64,000 bases of DNA, from the NCBI RefSeq assembly GCF_000455445.1, contig NZ_HG417090.1, forward strand, positions 249,501 through 313,500, written 5' to 3'. This DNA comes from Hoylesella timonensis 4401737 = DSM 22865 = JCM 15640 (GTDB taxonomy: Bacteria; Bacteroidota; Bacteroidia; Bacteroidales; Bacteroidaceae). Under the pieces are notes generated by a model, which saw only the letters and a program-made list of their open reading frames with translations, was not told where the DNA came from and searched no databases. A program made the translations under genes and the position numbers. Within the stretch, counting starts at the first letter, position 1. Each line of letters starts with the position of its first letter. Below, piece by piece: positions 1-9,629 of the stretch.

Positions 1-1417
1 TTTCCAACATGTCATCGAGCTTGGCAAAGAACTTGGCGATGCGTTGCTCTTTGTCTTTGATGTCCATGCACTCAATAGCGAGCCGCACGATGTTGATGGT
101 GGAGAACGATAGGTTGCCCCTGCCCACGCAGGTTTTCATGCCGTATCTGTTTTCAAACACGCGTGTGCGGCATCCCATGGTAGCCATTTCGTACATATAT
201 CGCTTGGGGTCGTCGGCACGCCACAGCTCATGTTGGTTGAAGGTGGCATCAAGGTTCAGGAAGTTGGGGAAGAATCTCCGTGCCGTCACCTTGCACGCCA
301 GACAGTACAGGTCGTAGTTGCGGTCATTGGGCAGATAGCTCACGCCCCGTTTCTTCTTCCAAATCTGTATGGGGAAGATGGCAGTCTCGCCGTTGCCCAC
401 GCCTTGGTAGGTGCTGTTGAGCAGTTCGCGTATCACGCAACGCCCTTCGGCAGAGGTGTCCGTACCGTAGTTGATGGACGAGAACACTACTTGGTTTCCT
501 CCACGTGAGTGGATGGTGTTCATGTTGTGGATGAAGGCTTCCATCGACTGGTGAACGCGCGCCACGGTGCGGTTGATGGCATGTTGCTTGATGCGTGCAT
601 CGCCTTTCAGTCCATTGAGTGGGCGGTCGATGTAGTCGTCTATCTCAGCTTGGTACAGGTGTTCGAAGTTGTCACCATAGAGATTTTCCAGATTTTTCAC
701 CTCTTCTATATACGAGGAGCGCACGAAGGGGGCGAGATAGAAGTCGAAGGCAGGGATGGCTTGTCCGCCGTGCATCTCGTTTTGTGCGCACTCCAAGGAG
801 ATGCACGCCAACACGGCGGCTGTCTCGATGCGCTTGGCTGGTCTGGAAGAGCCGTGTCCAGCGGTGAACCCATGTTGCAGGATGTTATCCAATGGGTGTT
901 GGCAGCAGGTGAGCGACTTGGTGGGGTAGTAGTCTTTGTCGTGTACGTGTAGCAGGTTGTGTGCCACTGCCTCGCGACTTTGCTCTGACAGCAGATAGTC
1001 GTCTACGAAGGGTTTGGTGGTTTCCGAGGCGAACTTCATCATCATGCCTGCTGGTGTGTCAGCGTTCATGTTGGCGTTCTCACGTGTCACGTCGTTGTTT
1101 TTGATGTTCACGATGTCTAAGAACACGTCGCGTGTCTTTGCCTTGCGTGCAATGCTGCGCTGGTTGCGATAGGCGATGTACTTCTGTGCCACGTCTTTGC
1201 GGGCACTCTTCATGAGTTCCATTTCTACAGCGTCTTGGATGTCCTCTACCGACATTTGCGGTTTTCCGTGCACCGAGATGTGGTCGGTGATTTGCTGTAT
1301 GAGTCGTTCGTCTTCACCTTTTTCGGTGTGTAGCATGGCTTTTCGGATGGCAGCCATGATTTTTTGGTCGTTGAAGCCTACTATGCGTCCGTCGCGCTTC
1401 ACTATGGTTTGAATCAT
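1..1417 (-). CDS. nrdD: Anaerobic ribonucleoside-triphosphate reductase (5' part)
   Basis: The gene makes deoxyribonucleotides without oxygen using a glycyl radical enzyme. Only the first 472 codons are in the window; the C-terminal glycyl radical loop and any nrdG activator lie beyond the left edge. The start (ATG at 1415-1417) reads MIQTIVKRDGRIVGF, typical of an ATP-cone (roughly residues 1-95), followed by the catalytic domain segment with VTRENANMNADTPAGMM. The leader is long (about 265 nt from the predicted promoter at 1689-1696) and holds two kinds of short tandem repeats. The gene sits alone, with carbonic anhydrase upstream on the same strand. The family call is firm; the full length cannot be judged. 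Confidence 0.93.
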   Translation of the reverse strand, partial: MIQTIVKRDGRIVGFNDQKIMAAIRKAMLHTEKGEDERLIQQITDHISVHGKPQMSVEDIQDAVEMELMKSARKDVAQKYIAYRNQRSIARKAKTRDVFLDIVNIKNNDVTRENANMNADTPAGMMMKFASETTKPFVDDYLLSEQSREAVAHNLLHVHDKDYYPTKSLTCCQHPLDNILQHGFTAGHGSSRPAKRIETAAVLACISLECAQNEMHGGQAIPAFDFYLAPFVRSSYIEEVKNLENLYGDNFEHLYQAEIDDYIDRPLNGLKGDARIKQHAINRTVARVHQSMEAFIHNMNTIHSRGGNQVVFSSINYGTDTSAEGRCVIRELLNSTYQGVGNGETAIFPIQIWKKKRGVSYLPNDRNYDLYCLACKVTARRFFPNFLNLDATFNQHELWRADDPKRYMYEMATMGCRTRVFENRYGMKTCVGRGNLSFSTINIVRLAIECMDIKDKEQRIAKFFAKLDDMLE

Positions 1418-1420
1418 GTT

Positions 1421-1497
1421 TGAGTTTTTGAGTTGATGAGTTGATGAGTTGATGAGTTTTTTAGTTCTTTAGTTGACGAGTTAACGAGTTGACAAGG
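1421..1497 (-). repeat. Period-8 AACTCATC/AACTCGTC leader repeat of nrdD
   Basis: On the coding (minus) strand this is a run of AACTCATC, AACTCGTT and AACTAAAG-like units ending just before the nrdD ATG. The same type of repeat, in the same sense orientation, precedes the genes at 3543 and 7214. Confidence 0.85.
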
Positions 1498-1510
1498 TTT
1501 TTTCTAAGCT

Positions 1511-1620
1511 TTCTAGGGATTACTAGGTTCTCTAGGATTTATAGGTTCTCTAGGTTTTCCTAGGTTTTCTAGGACTTCCTAGTTTTTCCTAGTATTCCTA
1601 GTTTTTCCTAGGATTTCTAC
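1511..1620. repeat. CTAG-rich tandem repeat, period 9-10
   Basis: Units such as CTAGGTTTTC repeat about ten times, giving ten CTAG tetranucleotides in about 100 bp. It lies in the nrdD leader. A second array of the same kind lies at 51321-51440, before hsdR. Confidence 0.9.
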
Positions 1621-1688
1621 TTTCTAATTTTCAAGAAGGCTCTTTTTTGAAAACCTTGTGCTTGCTTGCTATCTCGTTGATTTCTTTG

Positions 1689-1696
1689 CAAAGATA
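1689..1696 (-). promoter_or_regulatory. Bacteroidetes -7 box for nrdD
   Basis: The minus strand reads TATCTTTG, matching TAnnTTTG. No clear -33 TTTG is seen. It would give a leader of about 265 nt that includes both repeat arrays. Confidence 0.5.
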
Positions 1697-1882
1697 ATAA
1701 TTATTTCATTGAAAAATCATTTTGGAAAACTTTTTGCGAGTTAATAAAAGTTAACTATCAAATAATCAATGAGTTATAAAAAGTTTTGGAAAACTTTTAT
1801 TTTATTTCCGTTATCTTTGTTTCTTCTTTTGTTTATCTTGGATAAGATAATTATGCGTCTTGTTATCCAATAATGACAACAA

Positions 1883-1955
1883 AAGCGTGCCACCACTTGT
1901 CCCTCCGATACCAAAACAAGGGTGACATCGGCAGTCCACAAGCAGTGGCACGCTT
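1883..1955 (-). terminator. Long hairpin after carbonic anhydrase, probable terminator
   Basis: Two 18-nt arms (1883-1900 and 1938-1955) pair at 16 of 18 positions, with an inner CCGAT/ATCGG stem (1905-1909 with 1927-1931). On the minus strand the hairpin ends in CGCTTTTGTTGT, so it fits a terminator 25 bp after the carbonic anhydrase stop. A structured small RNA on the plus strand is an alternative, because a TATCTTTG box lies at 1812-1819. Confidence 0.6.
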
Positions 1956-1980
1956 ATATATTGTTAAGCAGTTTTGCTTG

Positions 1981-2520
1981 TCACACCACTTCGGTGAGTT
2001 CTCCTGTCAGCGAATCTATCATGAATCCCCTCACGACAAAGTTGCGTGGCATGAGCGGATGTTGCTTGATAGCCTCGACCATGCGTTGCACATCCGCTTC
2101 GATGTCGTCGAAGCCGTGGAGGAACTCGTCGAGGTTGACAAACTGTGCTGCTTGTTCTAAGGCTTCGTCTGTCACCCCTTTTTCTCTCATGAGGTCTTCG
2201 AAATGGTGCGCCTCCATGTGGCACAGTCCACAATCGGAGTGATGCACCACCATGATTTCCTCGCATCCTAATTCGTACACCGCCACCAAGAGCGACCGCA
2301 TCACCGAGTCGTAGTGCGAAATCATGGTGCCGCCTGCCACCTTGATAATCTTGGCATCGCCGTTTTTCAATCCCATTGACTTGGGCAAGAGTTCGGTGAG
2401 ACGGGTGTCCATGCAGGTGAGCACTGCCAACTTCCGATTGGGCTGCCCAGATGTGATATACTCTTCGTATCGCTTTTCTGCCACGAACTGTTTGTTAAAT
2501 GTTAAAATGTCGTCTATCAT
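1981..2520 (-). CDS. Beta-class carbonic anhydrase
   Basis: The enzyme interconverts carbon dioxide and bicarbonate in the cytoplasm. The 179-residue product has the beta-class zinc site: Cys36 in CMDTRL with the Asp38-Arg40 dyad, and His94/Cys97 in HHSDCG. Length is on the short side of the family but complete at both ends. A promoter (TTTG at 2624-2627, 19 bp, TAAATTTG at 2597-2604) lies directly upstream, and a strong hairpin follows the stop. It appears to be a single-gene transcription unit. Confidence 0.95.
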   Translation of the reverse strand: MIDDILTFNKQFVAEKRYEEYITSGQPNRKLAVLTCMDTRLTELLPKSMGLKNGDAKIIKVAGGTMISHYDSVMRSLLVAVYELGCEEIMVVHHSDCGLCHMEAHHFEDLMREKGVTDEALEQAAQFVNLDEFLHGFDDIEADVQRMVEAIKQHPLMPRNFVVRGFMIDSLTGELTEVV

Positions 2521-2596
2521 ATTGCTTTCTTTACGAGCTGCCTCCTTAGTATCTTAAATAAGGTGGTGGGGGAGCAGTTTTCTGTTGATATGGAGA

Positions 2597-2627
2597 CAAA
2601 TTTAACGGTTTTTCTGAAATAAACAAA
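2597..2627 (-). promoter_or_regulatory. Promoter of the carbonic anhydrase gene
   Basis: The minus strand has TTTG (2624-2627), a 19-bp spacer and TAAATTTG (2597-2604), close to the Bacteroidetes housekeeping consensus. Confidence 0.65.
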
Positions 2628-2912
2628 GTTCATGCGCGCAAAAAAAGAGAAATATGTTTGCATCAATTTTTGAGATCATCAAACAAAAGTGAATTTCTTC
2701 ACACTCTTTCACTATACCTTGGAAATATCAGTTCAAAAAGAAAACAGTGTGCGATTGATAACTTCTTGAAATAGGGCGCATTGTGCTTTGTGTTTCAAAG
2801 TTCTGCATGAAGTTTGTGGGCGAAGTAGCTGATGAGGGTAGACTTTGCACATTATTTAAGGTTTAACGGACTTAATCTCTGTAAATGGAACTGATGTTGC
2901 CTTTTTGCTTTG

Positions 2913-2920
2913 TATCTTTG
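2913..2920 (+). promoter_or_regulatory. -7 box upstream of the RteC-like gene
   Basis: TATCTTTG lies 35 bp before the ATG at 2955 and supports that start over the longer frame opening at 2910. No good -33 element is visible. Apart from this and the carbonic anhydrase promoter I see nothing defined in 2521-2954. Confidence 0.55.
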
Positions 2921-2954
2921 CGTTAGTTTAATTCGAAATAAAAATAATCAGACC

Positions 2955-3347
2955 ATGGAAATTACACAGAAAGAGGCAAAGGATGCCATGAAAAACACGT
3001 TTTGTAGGTTGATGCTGTTACCCGCAGCTGGCGAGGTGCGATGGTTGGGTACTGTGTCAGATTTGGTAGAGCTAGTACACATGATGTGGTACGACGGCTT
3101 AACGATCGATGAACACGGACAGGTGCTCAACTTCTCCACCTCGGTCAACCGACTTTGTGAGCGTTTGGGACTGCGTGCACCGCGCAAGCCCAACACCGTG
3201 ATGAACAACATCAGAAACCGCAAGAACTACGATCGCATGCTCATTGTGCGTTGTCAGCACCTCATGGAGCAGGGCGAAGAGCCGTTGGCAAGATTCATCA
3301 AGGAAGAAAAAAGCCTCTCCTCCGCCCCCTCCCCAAGTGGGGAATAG
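2955..3347 (+). CDS. Small RteC C-terminal-like protein
   Basis: The product is about 130 residues. Its middle (VRWLGTVSDLVELVHMM, then a conserved NNIRNRKNYDRM stretch) resembles the C-terminal domain of RteC, a regulator known from Bacteroides conjugative transposons, and the protein at 19213-19704 in this window. RteC-like stand-alone domains are usually called regulatory, but no function can be proved here. The last residues (SSAPSPSGE) come from a CCCTCCCCAAGTGGGG-type extragenic repeat that has run into the 3' end. Start chosen at 2955 because it follows the promoter box; the gene at 3543 follows in the same direction after a repeat-filled gap. Confidence 0.6.
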   Translation: MEITQKEAKDAMKNTFCRLMLLPAAGEVRWLGTVSDLVELVHMMWYDGLTIDEHGQVLNFSTSVNRLCERLGLRAPRKPNTVMNNIRNRKNYDRMLIVRCQHLMEQGEEPLARFIKEEKSLSSAPSPSGE

Positions 3348-3388
3348 CCTTCCCCGCCCCCTCCCGAAAGGGAAGGGGAGTGATTCGC

Positions 3389-3542
3389 TGAACTATCAAC
3401 TCGTGCACTTGTCACCTCGTGAACTTGTGAACTCGTGCACTTGTCAACTAAAAATCTCGTCACCTTGTGAACTTGTGAACTCGTGCACTCGTCAACTAAA
3501 GAACTTATAAACTCACAAACTAACAAACTAAAAAACTCATCC
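3389..3542 (+). repeat. AACTCGTG/AACTTGTG leader repeat before the gene at 3543
   Basis: Period-8 units (AACTCGTG, CACTTGTC, AACTTGTG, AACTCGTC) fill the gap up to the ATG. It is preceded by a small CCCTCCCGAAAGGGAAGGGG hairpin. Same family and sense orientation as the repeats at 1421-1497 and 7215-7370. Confidence 0.85.
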
Positions 3543-4607
3543 ATGAAAGCATATATCAAATTAGAATTACATTTTTTTGAAAACCCTAAGTTTATCACAC
3601 TTCGCGAAAAAGAAGGCTGCGCTGGCGAGGGCTGCGTGCTCGAGCTGATACGCTATCTGCGCGTTTGTCCCGAAGGTATGGGATGCCAAGCGGCTTTGAG
3701 AAATATTGCGCGAACCTGTAAGAAGTCGAAAAACTATTTGCTGCATATCATCAACGACTATGAAGTTTTTACCACCGTGGACAACGAATATTTTTATTGT
3801 CCATATCTGGAAAAAACATTACAAAATATCAAGAATAATAACAAGTCAACAGTGGAGAATGGTGACACTTCCAACGAACAACCGTTGGAGAACCGTGAGA
3901 GAACCGTTCAATTTACCCCCTCGCAAGTGGTTGATAATCAGCACCCCTCCCTATATATCAATAATATCAATAATATCAATGATATCAATAATATCAAAAA
4001 TATCAATCATCCGACGACGATGCGCGCAAGAGACGACGCCGACGACGAGAAGAATAAAAATCATATCGCTCAGCCCACGCCACAACAAACCGCTGCCCCC
4101 ATGCCTCCCTCGCCACCAAAACAAGCTGCCGCCGCACCAAAGCAGCCAGTCTCGCCACCAGAGCAAGCGGTCTCGGCATCGAATGTTTCGCCACGCCCTG
4201 CCGCACCACCGTCTGCTGCCGATTGTCAACATGAGTTAAGGCGACTAAATGCATGTAATAAGTCCGTTAAAGCAATGACTTTGAACGCTTATCCACATGC
4301 TTCAACCTCCCACGAAGTAGCCGAAAAGAAGGCGAAGTTGCAAAAATGTGAGCAAGATATTTTGAACCATTTGTACGGAGATGCCGCTTTCATGATGAGC
4401 TTGCAGAGTCTCACGGGACTTTGTGTGTATCGCAGTGCCAAGACCCGATATTACTGTTTGCAGTGGTTTCGTATGATTCGGCATTCGCAGGGGAAACCCA
4501 TTGTGGATGAGGAGGATGCGAAGAGGCACCTTCTGGCATTGCTCCAGAAGGGCCGAAAGACGCGCAACGATTTTCATCGTTGGCACAACGATCAGTTGCA
4601 GCCTTAG
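3543..4607 (+). CDS. DnaD/DUF4373 (Lin1244/Lin1753)-like protein with low-complexity linker
   Basis: The 354-residue product begins MKAYIKLELHFFENPKF. Its N-terminal 100 residues look like the replication-initiation-type winged-helix domain of the Lin1244/Lin1753 (DUF4373) group found in Bacteroides mobile and chromosomal loci. A six-copy 9-bp repeat (3955-4008) encodes an Asn/Ile tract. A Pro/Gln/Ala-rich linker follows, then a C-terminal helical region with QWFRMIRHSQGKPIV. The start is the ATG right after the AACTC leader repeat. The gene converges on the M15 peptidase, only 12 bp away. Function is not known; a role in replication or DNA binding is inference. Confidence 0.6.
   Translation: MKAYIKLELHFFENPKFITLREKEGCAGEGCVLELIRYLRVCPEGMGCQAALRNIARTCKKSKNYLLHIINDYEVFTTVDNEYFYCPYLEKTLQNIKNNNKSTVENGDTSNEQPLENRERTVQFTPSQVVDNQHPSLYINNINNINDINNIKNINHPTTMRARDDADDEKNKNHIAQPTPQQTAAPMPPSPPKQAAAAPKQPVSPPEQAVSASNVSPRPAAPPSAADCQHELRRLNACNKSVKAMTLNAYPHASTSHEVAEKKAKLQKCEQDILNHLYGDAAFMMSLQSLTGLCVYRSAKTRYYCLQWFRMIRHSQGKPIVDEEDAKRHLLALLQKGRKTRNDFHRWHNDQLQP
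3955..4008 (+). repeat. Six-copy 9-bp repeat ATATCAATA inside the gene at 3543
   Basis: Six near-identical 9-mers encode an (I-N-N)n tract. Being a multiple of three, copy-number change would lengthen or shorten the tract without a frameshift. Confidence 0.9.
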
Positions 4608-4619
4608 CTGCGAGCGATG

Positions 4620-5054
4620 TTAAGCACGCAGATGTCGTAGTGCCATGTGTCGATTTTGCGCCTTGTTGGGCTTGCAACTCACGTGTAGCCAGATGACACC
4701 AAACTTGCTGTGCTCGAAGAGCAATTGGTCGAAGTTGCAGTGTGTCAGGATGAAATCGAAGTAAGCCTGCCCCTGTTGCTCACTCTTCAGACGGATGTCG
4801 GCAGCCTGTCCATACATATGTTGCGAGTTGCCCACACCGTGGAGCAGCTGGTTGAGGAGCGGACAGCGATAGCCACTGTTGATGAAAATGGGACCAAACT
4901 CCTTGCGCAAAGGTTCTAAGACCTCTTGGCAGAGGATGCGCAGGTTTCGCATCGTGGCACCGTAGGGCATGTTGTTGATGTGATACTTGTCGGCGGTTGC
5001 CGAGTTTACGAGTTCGTGGAGCGAGAAATGCTTGCTCAGTTGTTGTGTTTTCAT
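4620..5054 (-). CDS. Peptidase M15A family protein
   Basis: The 144-residue product is a small zinc D-Ala-D-Ala carboxypeptidase-type enzyme, of the kind that acts on peptidoglycan. Metal ligands expected for the family are visible: His79 (QHMYGQAADI), Asp86 in the same motif, and His124 (WLHVS). The SGYRCPLLN motif precedes them. There is no signal peptide, so export, if any, is not by Sec. In phages and prophage-like loci this family serves as an endolysin; the neighbouring DUF4373-like gene points to an old mobile or phage-derived module. A TACCTTTG box (5082-5089) lies about 28 bp before the ATG. Confidence 0.85.
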   Translation of the reverse strand: MKTQQLSKHFSLHELVNSATADKYHINNMPYGATMRNLRILCQEVLEPLRKEFGPIFINSGYRCPLLNQLLHGVGNSQHMYGQAADIRLKSEQQGQAYFDFILTHCNFDQLLFEHSKFGVIWLHVSCKPNKAQNRHMALRHLRA

Positions 5055-5081
5055 GGTTTCTTTGAGTTATTAATATCAACT

Positions 5082-5089
5082 CAAAGGTA
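5082..5089 (-). promoter_or_regulatory. -7 box for the M15 peptidase, overlapped by a palindrome
   Basis: The minus strand reads TACCTTTG. A TTTGAGTT/AACTCAAA inverted repeat (5061-5085) overlaps the box and the likely transcription start, a possible operator. Confidence 0.5.
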
Positions 5090-5174
5090 GTGTTTTCCTG
5101 ATAGCTGAGAGAACGAAATCAATAGGCTTCGCAGATGAAAAGCGGCAGCAGACGTGTACACCGTTCTTGGAGAA

Positions 5175-5452
5175 ACACGGCTCTTTCATTTAAGGACATT
5201 GTTGTTTAACAACGAATGAAACCAATAAAACAAATCAACGAAATAAGACGATGAACGCAAGCGTTCTGCGAATGAAACAAATCTTTCTACATCAACATGT
5301 TGTGTGTCTCTGCTAAATTCGTTTCATTCGAAGAACGCCAGCGTTCATTGATTCCAGCAATCGGATTTGTTTCTTTTGTTCAATTTGTTGTTAAAACAAA
5401 AGAACATGATAGTTTTTGACAATAAACGACCTCTTAAATGAAAGAGCCGTGT
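5175..5452. mobile_element. 278-bp MITE-like element with perfect 20-bp terminal inverted repeats
   Basis: The ends, 5175-5194 and 5433-5452, are exact reverse complements (ACACGGCTCTTTCATTTAAG). The interior is an imperfect palindrome whose two arms each carry AACAACGAAT-like and GAACGC..GCGTTC motifs, also found at 32692-32845 and 37878-38098. It has no coding capacity and no obvious target-site duplication. Together with flanking sequence it explains the gene-free stretch 5090-5564. Confidence 0.75.
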
Positions 5453-5564
5453 GCCATTCGAGATACGACCCCATTCGAGTGGCATACCCTGCCGAGCGTA
5501 CAAAAAAAAGCCTCATCAGCTCCGTAGAGCGGATGAGACTTATGGTGTACTATCTTCGGCTTGC

Positions 5565-7214
<1,650 letters not shown>

Positions 7215-7370
7215 TAGTTTACGAGTTGACAAGTTTACGAGTTGACAAGTTTACGAGTTGACAAGTTTACGAGTTGATGAGTTTTTGAGTTTTTTAGTTT
7301 TTTAGTTGACGAGTTGACAAATTTACGAGTTGACGAGTTTTTTTTGAGTTTTTGAGTTTTTTAGATTTAT
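7215..7370 (-). repeat. AACTCGTA/AACTTGTC leader repeat of the sulfatase gene
   Basis: On the coding strand, units AACTTGTC and AACTCGTA alternate with period 8 and run up to the ATG. Further upstream the array degenerates into AACTAAAA and AACTCAAAA units. Confidence 0.9.
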
Positions 7371-7401
7371 AGTTTTCTATATTTCTAATTTAATCCAGCT
7401 G

Positions 7402-7409
7402 CAAATATA
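7402..7409 (-). promoter_or_regulatory. -7 box for the sulfatase gene
   Basis: The minus strand reads TATATTTG (and GTATATTTGC over 7401-7410). It would give a leader of about 180 nt containing the repeat. GTATATTTGC also matches the CTnDOT target core GTAnnTTTGC. Confidence 0.45.
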
Positions 7410-7525
7410 CTAAAAACACGTTAAACAGGCGATATTTTTTTCAAAAATCTATCCTCAATGGTCAAAAAATGAGAGGACATAGTAAATGATTTGTGAGTCA
7501 GCCAGTTCTGAATATTCGACTAATC

Positions 7526-7646
7526 GGGGATAAGCCCGCCAAAAGACGGACTTTTGCCAACTTTGGACAGAGCAGCGTTACTAAAACATTACCCTATATC
7601 CAAGTAGGAAGGAATGGCAAAAACGGTAACGAATGGGCTAATCCCC
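7526..7646. other. Left-end region of the integrated element: inverted repeat and candidate att core
   Basis: GGGGATAAGCCC (7526-7537) and GGGCTAATCCCC (7635-7646) form an 11/12 inverted repeat of the kind expected for integrase arm sites. GGACTTTTGC (7548-7557) differs by one base from the IntDOT core GTAnnTTTGC. The true left junction is not fixed; no gene is seen between 7371 and 7804. Confidence 0.4.
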
Positions 7647-7804
7647 ACTGAAATCTTCTGCAAAGATAGCCCAATAAAGGGAGAATGGGAAGAAAAAAAG
7701 CAAAAAAATGAATGCTTGGAATCTTTCCCGTCAAAGTACAATGAATTGCGTATCAGCGGATAACCTGACAATAAATAGTTTTGTAACTTATAAAAGCCAG
7801 AGTT

Positions 7805-9040
7805 ATGCGAAGTACGTTTAAGGTTCTGTTCTACCTCAAAAAGAACGCCCCGAAGAAAGACGGTTCCGTTCCCGTGATGTGCCGTATCACCATCGACGGA
7901 ACTATTGCACAGTTCAGTTGCAAATGTGGCATTTCCCCCAATCTTTGGGATGTCAAGAGCAACCGGGCTTCGGGTAAGAGTGCCATGGCATTGGAAACCA
8001 ACCGCTTCTTGGACAAGATTCGGGTGGGTATCAATGCCAAATACAAGGAGATTGCCGAAAGGGATAACTATGTAACGGCGGAGAAAGTAAAGAATGCTTT
8101 CTTGGGTCTGGAGATGCGGCACGAGACACTGCTTACGGTCTATGCCCAACACAATGAAGATTTTGCCAAGCAGGTATCTGCTGGTCTGCGCCGCGATTCC
8201 ACATACCAGAAGTATTGCACCGTTTACAAGCACTTGGAAGAATTCATCAAGACACGCTACCGTCTGAGCGATTTTGCCCTGCGAGAGCTTACTCCGGCAT
8301 TCATCACAGACTTTGAGATTTTCATCCGCACGGAAAAGCAGTGCTGCCACAATACCGTATGGATCTACATGATGCCTTTGCGCCGAATGATTACCATTGC
8401 CCAAAATCACGGCTGGATTGTTCGAGACCCGTTCGTGGATTACAGCATCTCTGCCGAGAGTACGGAAAGAGATTATCTGACCAAAGATGAGATACGCCAA
8501 ATGATGGATTTGAAGTTTCGCCGCAAGTCTATGGAGTTGGTGCGTGACCTGTATGTTTTCTGTTGCTTTACCGGTTTGTCGTTCACCGATATGAAGAACC
8601 TGACTAAAGACAATATGCAGACTTCATTCGACGGCAAGTTGTGGATTATGACCAAGCGACAGAAGACGGGCGTGGAATCCAACATCATGCTGATGGACAT
8701 TCCTATGAGGATTATCGAAAAGTATGACGGCATGGCAAAGGAAAATTATCTCCTGCCCGTTCCGCAGTACATTACCGCCTGCAAGAACCTCAAAACAATC
8801 ATCGGGCTTTGCGGAATAGAGAAGAACATAACGTGGCATACCAGTCGCCATACCATGGCAACGGAAATTTGTCTGACAAACGGCGTTCCCATCGAAACGC
8901 TTTCCAAGATGCTCGGGCATACCAATATCCGCACGACACAAATCTATGCCAAAATCACCCATGAAAAGGAAAGCCGGGACATGAATACCCTTTCCGACAA
9001 GTTAAGCCGGATAGAACAGTTTAGCGGCATCACCATATAA
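7805..9040 (+). CDS. IntDOT-like tyrosine recombinase (integrase)
   Basis: This integrase inserts and excises a CTnDOT-family conjugative or mobilizable element. The 411-residue product has an arm-DNA-binding N-terminus (about 1-90), a core-binding SAM-like domain (about 100-200) and a catalytic domain. Catalytic residues are His345 and Arg348 (HTSRH), His372 (LGHTN) and Tyr381 (QIYA). The usual first arginine is replaced by Ser259 (FTGLSFTD), the same substitution at the same number as in the published IntDOT, which is also 411 residues. It lies at the left edge of a stretch that ends with mob genes. The gene looks intact. Confidence 0.95.
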   Translation: MRSTFKVLFYLKKNAPKKDGSVPVMCRITIDGTIAQFSCKCGISPNLWDVKSNRASGKSAMALETNRFLDKIRVGINAKYKEIAERDNYVTAEKVKNAFLGLEMRHETLLTVYAQHNEDFAKQVSAGLRRDSTYQKYCTVYKHLEEFIKTRYRLSDFALRELTPAFITDFEIFIRTEKQCCHNTVWIYMMPLRRMITIAQNHGWIVRDPFVDYSISAESTERDYLTKDEIRQMMDLKFRRKSMELVRDLYVFCCFTGLSFTDMKNLTKDNMQTSFDGKLWIMTKRQKTGVESNIMLMDIPMRIIEKYDGMAKENYLLPVPQYITACKNLKTIIGLCGIEKNITWHTSRHTMATEICLTNGVPIETLSKMLGHTNIRTTQIYAKITHEKESRDMNTLSDKLSRIEQFSGITI

Positions 9041-9055
9041 TAAGGAGGAATGTTT

Positions 9056-9217
9056 ATGAAAAGAGAAATCATAACCATTGGAGAGAACGGAAGTGTACAA
9101 GTTCCTGCGACTGCCGTTTGAATGTCAACTTGCGAGATTGCCGACCTGCTCGGGGCATTCTCCGGCAAGGTGAACGCACAAATCAAAACGATATTCAAAG
9201 AAGAACACTTCTCTTGA
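9056..9217 (+). pseudogene. Remnant of a small element-borne gene with in-frame stop
   Basis: Reading from the ATG at 9056 gives MKREIITIGENGSVQVPATAV, then TGA (9119-9121), then MSTCEIADLLGAFSGKVNA. The two pieces are in one frame. My recollection is that intact relatives, short proteins next to Bacteroides integrases, have a tryptophan there (VWMS), so a TGG to TGA change is the likely lesion. A second stop at 9215-9217 ends it; weak family-like sequence may continue to about 9340. Confidence 0.6.
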
Positions 9218-9363
9218 AACAGAGAAAATGCCCCCCTCCATAAGGTTAGTTTTATGAAATTATCCGACATGGGATTCATCATTGTGTTAGCTTTCTACTT
9301 TCAGCCATTAGGAACAAGAGTGTTCCATCAAAGAGGTGATGTCAGAACTAAGAGGGTATATAC

Positions 9364-9486
9364 TCACGTATTAGTTTTTATCTACGTGACAAACTATTCT
9401 GCGAAATAGAGTGATATAATAAATACTTATATCATAAAAATAATTTCGTGTTTTCTTTGGTGAAAACACGAAAAGTTGTACCTTTG
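9364..9486 (+). promoter_or_regulatory. Promoter with three stacked palindromes before the NdpA-like operon
   Basis: TTTG (9456-9459), 19 bp and TACCTTTG (9479-9486) make a good Bacteroidetes promoter. Three perfect inverted repeats lie in tandem: TCACGTA/TACGTGA (9364-9389), TGATATAA/TTATATCA (9412-9434), and a 12-bp-arm repeat TTTCGTGTTTTC/GAAAACACGAAA (9444-9473). The loop of the last one contains the -33 TTTG, as expected for a repressor operator. The leader to 9630 is about 140 nt. Confidence 0.6.
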
Positions 9487-9629
9487 CGAAAACTAAATAT
9501 GTTTTTTATACTTTATTGCTATGATATTACGACTCGTGGTACGATACTCAAAATCCATTAAATAGTAAGAATCGTTGCAATAATAAAAATAAAACCTCAA
9601 GGAAGAATGTAAATTTAAAAGATAATGAT

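Noticed and set aside
1873..2242. Plus-strand frames over the carbonic anhydrase gene
   Set aside because: Antisense to a clear enzyme gene; their starts fall in the terminator hairpin.
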